Source of the DNA: PUPG01 sp031323845
GTDB taxonomy: Bacteria > Bacteroidota > Bacteroidia > Bacteroidales > UBA7960
NCBI GenBank assembly: GCA_031323845.1
Contig: JAVIYP010000035.1
Span: 1-28,108 of the forward strand
Direction: 5' to 3'
Length of the DNA stretch: 28,108 nt
In this document: positions 25,431 through 28,108 of the stretch, in pieces
How positions within the stretch are numbered: position 1 is the stretch's first letter
Layout of the letters: every line of letters starts with the position of its first letter
The notes under the pieces: model-generated
Told to the model about the DNA's origin: nothing
The model's input: the letters and a program-made list of their open reading frames with translations, nothing else
The model's database searches: none
Translations under genes and position numbers: made by a program

Positions 25431-25468
25431 AAAAGAGGCCGTCTCAAAAGTTAGAGACGGCCTCTTTT
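25431..25468. terminator. Strong bidirectional terminator
   Basis: AAAAGAGGCCGTCTC pairs perfectly with its reverse complement over 15 base pairs around an eight-base loop. There is an A run on the left and a T run on the right, so it works for both strands. It separates tRNA-Pro (plus) from the secreted-protein gene (minus). Confidence 0.9.
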
Positions 25469-25484
25469 GTCATCAGGCGCAAGC

Positions 25485-28108
25485 TTAACGACGCACCTGG
25501 ATCTTGTGAGTCGCCGTGCCCGCATCCAACACGATCCGTATAAAGTACATGCCCGGCTTAAGATCCCTGACACTTACCTCATAAGTCATCGCATTGGCAG
25601 GAACATCCAGCACCACATTACCCACCATATCATACATCAGTATCCGGTTCATGACGGCCTGTGCCTCCACTGTAAGCACCTCGGTGGCAGGGTTCGGATA
25701 AAGCCCGATATTGTTCAGGACTTCTTCAACAGAAGTGTCTGACACAGTGAACTCAACCGTATAGGTAAGCTGTGTGACACCATCTTCGGCGGTTACCAAC
25801 ACGGTGGCTGTGCCAGGCAATGCCTCTGCCTGTGTTATTTGAGTCACTGCGTTCGGATCTGCGGCAGTGGCATCCACAACGGGAATGTCAGTGGTACCCG
25901 GTGGCAGTACAACATGATAAGACAGCACATCCGGATCAAAGCCTTCAAGCGTGATACCGTCAACGCTCAGATCGGCCAGGGTGGCATCGTCGTTGGGCGC
26001 AACGCTAAAGGCAACGGTGTAGGTCAGAACCGTAACCCCGTCTTCAGCGGTAACAAGTACGCTGGCCGTGCCTGGTAATTCAGCAGCCTGTGTGATTTCG
26101 ACTGAAGCATTGACATCCGCAGCAGTGGCCGAAACGACAGGCACGTCGGTGGTTCCGTAGGGAAGCTCCACTTCGTATGACAGCACATCCGGATCAAAGC
26201 CTTCAAGCGTGGTACCGTCAACGCTCAAATCGGCCAGGGTGGCATCGTCGTTGGGCGCAACGGTGAACGTAACGGTATAGACAAGCTGTGTAACCTCATC
26301 CTCGGCAGTCACCGTTACTGTAGCCGTGCCCGTCACTACTGCCGCCTGCACAATATCCACATGGGCATTCGGGTCGGTGGCAACGGCATCAACAACAGGC
26401 AATTCCGTTGTTCCGTAGGGCAGCTCAACCATATATCCCAAAACGTCCGGATCAAAACCATTGACAGTCGTACCATTGACGCTAAGATCGCTCAGCGTGG
26501 CATCGTCGTTGGGTGCTACGGTAAAGGCAACGGTATACACAAGCTGGGTAACCTCATCCTCGGCAGTCACCGTTACTGTAGCCGTGCCCGTCACCACAGC
26601 CGCCTGAACAACATCAACATCTGCAGCAGGATTGTTGGCCGTTGCATCAACAACAGGAGGATCAACGGTATTGTAGGGCAATTCAACGTGGTATTCAAAC
26701 ACACCCGGGCTGAAACCTTCAAGCGTTTCGCCGTCAATGGTCAGGTCTGATAAGCTGGCATCATTAAAGGAATCCAAAACAGTTGTAAACTCAAGGATAA
26801 AATGCTGTTCCATGAAAATTACATGGCTTTGGGCATCAGCCACTGTATAGAAAGGAATGGTCAGCCAATAAGACGTGCCGTACTGCAGCGGTTCATGCAG
26901 CTCAAATTGCAACACATTGTCTTCCACAATATAAATATCCTGGAAACCGAAATAGTGGCCATATTCATCATTCATGAAGATGTTCTGGAAACCGTTGTTG
27001 AAGTAGCCTTCCTGTATTGGCCGGTCGAAGGTTATTCTGATGCTTGCAGTTACCGGAACGTGTGTGGCATTTTGCACCGGTTCAGACGATATGATCTGCA
27101 GCCACATATCATCCTTTCTGGTCATCTCCAGCTCAAGCTCCTGACCCATAATACCGTCAAGAACATCAAATTCAACATCCTGCACCGACTCAAAGCCATA
27201 GGCCTCAACATTGAGCGTATAACTGCCGGCCGGCAGGTTCAGGTTAACCCAGCCATCAAGGTTAGTGGCAAACTCCATGTCAAGTTCCGGAATGGTGATT
27301 TCTGCATTGGGTATTCCGATGTTATACATCTCATCCCTGATCCTGATATGGAAAAACCAACTGGGATCTTCAAATACAAAGAGAAGAGGAGCCGCAGCAC
27401 CGAGGTCGAATTCAACAAAACCTGCAAGGTTGTAGGACTTCTGATTAAGAGACTTAGCCGGCGGCATCATGATCAGGGTAGCTGTTGTTCCATCGTTATC
27501 CTCTATCCTGTAAGAAAAGTCGGCTTCCATGCCATCGTCAAACACCACAAAAACCCGCGTAACGTCCGTGGCGTCGTTCCAGGTAATGGTGGTAACGATC
27601 TCATCGGGCACATCTTCAAAATCATCGAATTCCCATGTGTCGGGGTCAATTGTTGCATTGACGACATCGCGGAAGTTGGCGGTCAGGTGAATATCATCGT
27701 CCGGCATGGCAAATACGTAGGGGTTGGACTGCTCATACAAATCGTTGTCGTCTGACCAGTGGTCAAAGATATAGCCGGCAAACTGAAAGGCCTGCACGAT
27801 TACGTAATCGCCTTCAACAAACGTCCCTTCACCTGTCACATAACCATAGTCCGGATTATTGACTGCGAGTGTCACATCATAGGTAGGCGTGCCTTCCGGT
27901 ATAAAATGCGCCACCAGCGTATGATGGTAGGGTGGCATCGTGTATTGGAATTCCGGAGCGCTTTCAATAATCACCCCGTCTTTTCTCCAGTTCAGGAATT
28001 CAAAGCCCGGGTTTGGTGATGCAGAAACAGTTACCTGGGATCCTGCAATATAATCGCCGCCGCCCGACACGGTGCCTCCTTCGGCAGGATAGGCCAGCAG
28101 GGTAAGCG
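25485..28108 (-). CDS. Large multidomain T9SS-secreted protein, C-terminal 874 residues (5' end outside window)
   Basis: The frame stays open to the right edge. A GTG at 28070 is internal, because the codons before it read LTLLAYPAEGGTVSGGG, a normal InlB-type repeat strand. Domains in order are: two divergent InlB B-repeats (NPGFEFLNWRKDG; FAGYIFDHWSDD); an Ig/X2-like domain; a carboxypeptidase-regulatory-like fold (NIGIPNAEITI to LPAGSYTLNVEAYGFE); an SbsA-type Ig-like domain (NATHVPVTASIRITFDRPI); four 86-residue cadherin-like beta-sandwich repeats; and a T9SS type A sorting domain (IGLYPNPATEVLTV to LKPGMYFIRI, ending IQVRR). The protein should be secreted through the type IX system and attached to or released from the surface. 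No enzyme domain is visible in this part, so the activity, if any, lies upstream. Confidence 0.93.
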   Translation of the reverse strand, partial: LTLLAYPAEGGTVSGGGDYIAGSQVTVSASPNPGFEFLNWRKDGVIIESAPEFQYTMPPYHHTLVAHFIPEGTPTYDVTLAVNNPDYGYVTGEGTFVEGDYVIVQAFQFAGYIFDHWSDDNDLYEQSNPYVFAMPDDDIHLTANFRDVVNATIDPDTWEFDDFEDVPDEIVTTITWNDATDVTRVFVVFDDGMEADFSYRIEDNDGTTATLIMMPPAKSLNQKSYNLAGFVEFDLGAAAPLLFVFEDPSWFFHIRIRDEMYNIGIPNAEITIPELDMEFATNLDGWVNLNLPAGSYTLNVEAYGFESVQDVEFDVLDGIMGQELELEMTRKDDMWLQIISSEPVQNATHVPVTASIRITFDRPIQEGYFNNGFQNIFMNDEYGHYFGFQDIYIVEDNVLQFELHEPLQYGTSYWLTIPFYTVADAQSHVIFMEQHFILEFTTVLDSFNDASLSDLTIDGETLEGFSPGVFEYHVELPYNTVDPPVVDATANNPAADVDVVQAAVVTGTATVTVTAEDEVTQLVYTVAFTVAPNDDATLSDLSVNGTTVNGFDPDVLGYMVELPYGTTELPVVDAVATDPNAHVDIVQAAVVTGTATVTVTAEDEVTQLVYTVTFTVAPNDDATLADLSVDGTTLEGFDPDVLSYEVELPYGTTDVPVVSATAADVNASVEITQAAELPGTASVLVTAEDGVTVLTYTVAFSVAPNDDATLADLSVDGITLEGFDPDVLSYHVVLPPGTTDIPVVDATAADPNAVTQITQAEALPGTATVLVTAEDGVTQLTYTVEFTVSDTSVEEVLNNIGLYPNPATEVLTVEAQAVMNRILMYDMVGNVVLDVPANAMTYEVSVRDLKPGMYFIRIVLDAGTATHKIQVRR
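25734..26765 (-). repeat. Four tandem 258-bp repeats encoding cadherin-like domains
   Basis: The marker encoding the DATL-type start of each unit recurs at exact 258-base intervals (26755, 26497, 26239, 25981) with no insertions or deletions. Units in coding order are 26765-26508, 26507-26250, 26249-25992 and 25991-25734. Each encodes D-A-T/S-L-x-D-L, then GF-x-P-x-V, LP, and a final TAED-x-V-T. Confidence 0.92.

Noticed and set aside
25122..25543. Several ORFs on both strands around tRNA-Pro, including one with a repeated SHPAVAGGFVYCRGER
   Set aside because: They read through the tRNA, the 51-bp duplication and terminators. The repeat comes from the duplication, and GERIRTSDLV is a familiar antisense-tRNA artefact.
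25734..26765. CRISPR or satellite DNA
   Set aside because: The period keeps the reading frame and encodes a recognisable beta-sandwich domain, so these are protein repeats.
25839..28019. Long plus-strand ORFs opposite the secreted-protein gene (e.g. 26802-27755)
   Set aside because: They are shadows of the repetitive minus-strand gene. They show no domain and their composition follows the antisense codons.

Overview
The window looks like a chromosomal segment of an anaerobic, T9SS-bearing member of the Bacteroidota (class Bacteroidia; I would not go lower). Four things support this. Several genes have promoters of the Bacteroidota -7 type (TAnnTTTG). A large secreted protein ends in a type IX secretion sorting domain. 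A DUF6427-type membrane protein is present. A tungsten aldehyde:ferredoxin oxidoreductase and an arginine deiminase point to anaerobic life. Apart from the first 1.5 kb, the base composition is balanced and the genes are tightly packed housekeeping genes.

Left edge (1-1750): an AT-rich accessory patch lies against the 3' end of an initiator tRNA-fMet gene (1753-1824, minus). It holds a broken gene for a histidine-kinase-like ATPase/STAS-like (DUF4325) regulator, split by a frameshift and cut off inside its conserved C-terminal motif. It also holds a 33-codon remnant of an MNT-type nucleotidyltransferase (antitoxin-like), not annotated by length-based gene callers. Two 50-bp imperfect direct repeats each precede one of these genes in the same orientation. 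This looks like decayed defence or signalling cargo at a tRNA.

Core block 1 (2015-8190, plus): era, der and an S4-domain (Hsp15-like) gene form a ribosome/GTPase cluster, followed by an M20 dipeptidase and a long-chain acyl-CoA synthetase.

Core block 2 (8220-14138, minus, 5' to 3' purD, DUF6427 membrane protein, purQ, rnhB, tex): two purine-synthesis genes mixed with nucleic-acid maintenance genes. purQ has its own -7 box, followed at once by a perfect 15-bp palindrome.

Core block 3 (14424-21466): arginine deiminase followed by an unusual five-repeat lipoprotein (plus). uvrA (minus) overlaps the lipoprotein gene tail to tail. Then come rmlA and a polyprenyl diphosphate synthase (plus), ended by a strong bidirectional terminator.

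Right part (21666-28108): a tungsten AOR-family oxidoreductase (minus), an MltD-like lytic transglycosylase (plus), tRNA-Pro(CGG) with a 51-bp duplication that includes its 3' end, a strong bidirectional terminator, and the 3' part of a giant multidomain T9SS-secreted protein (minus, running off the window) with four exact 258-bp tandem cadherin-like repeats.
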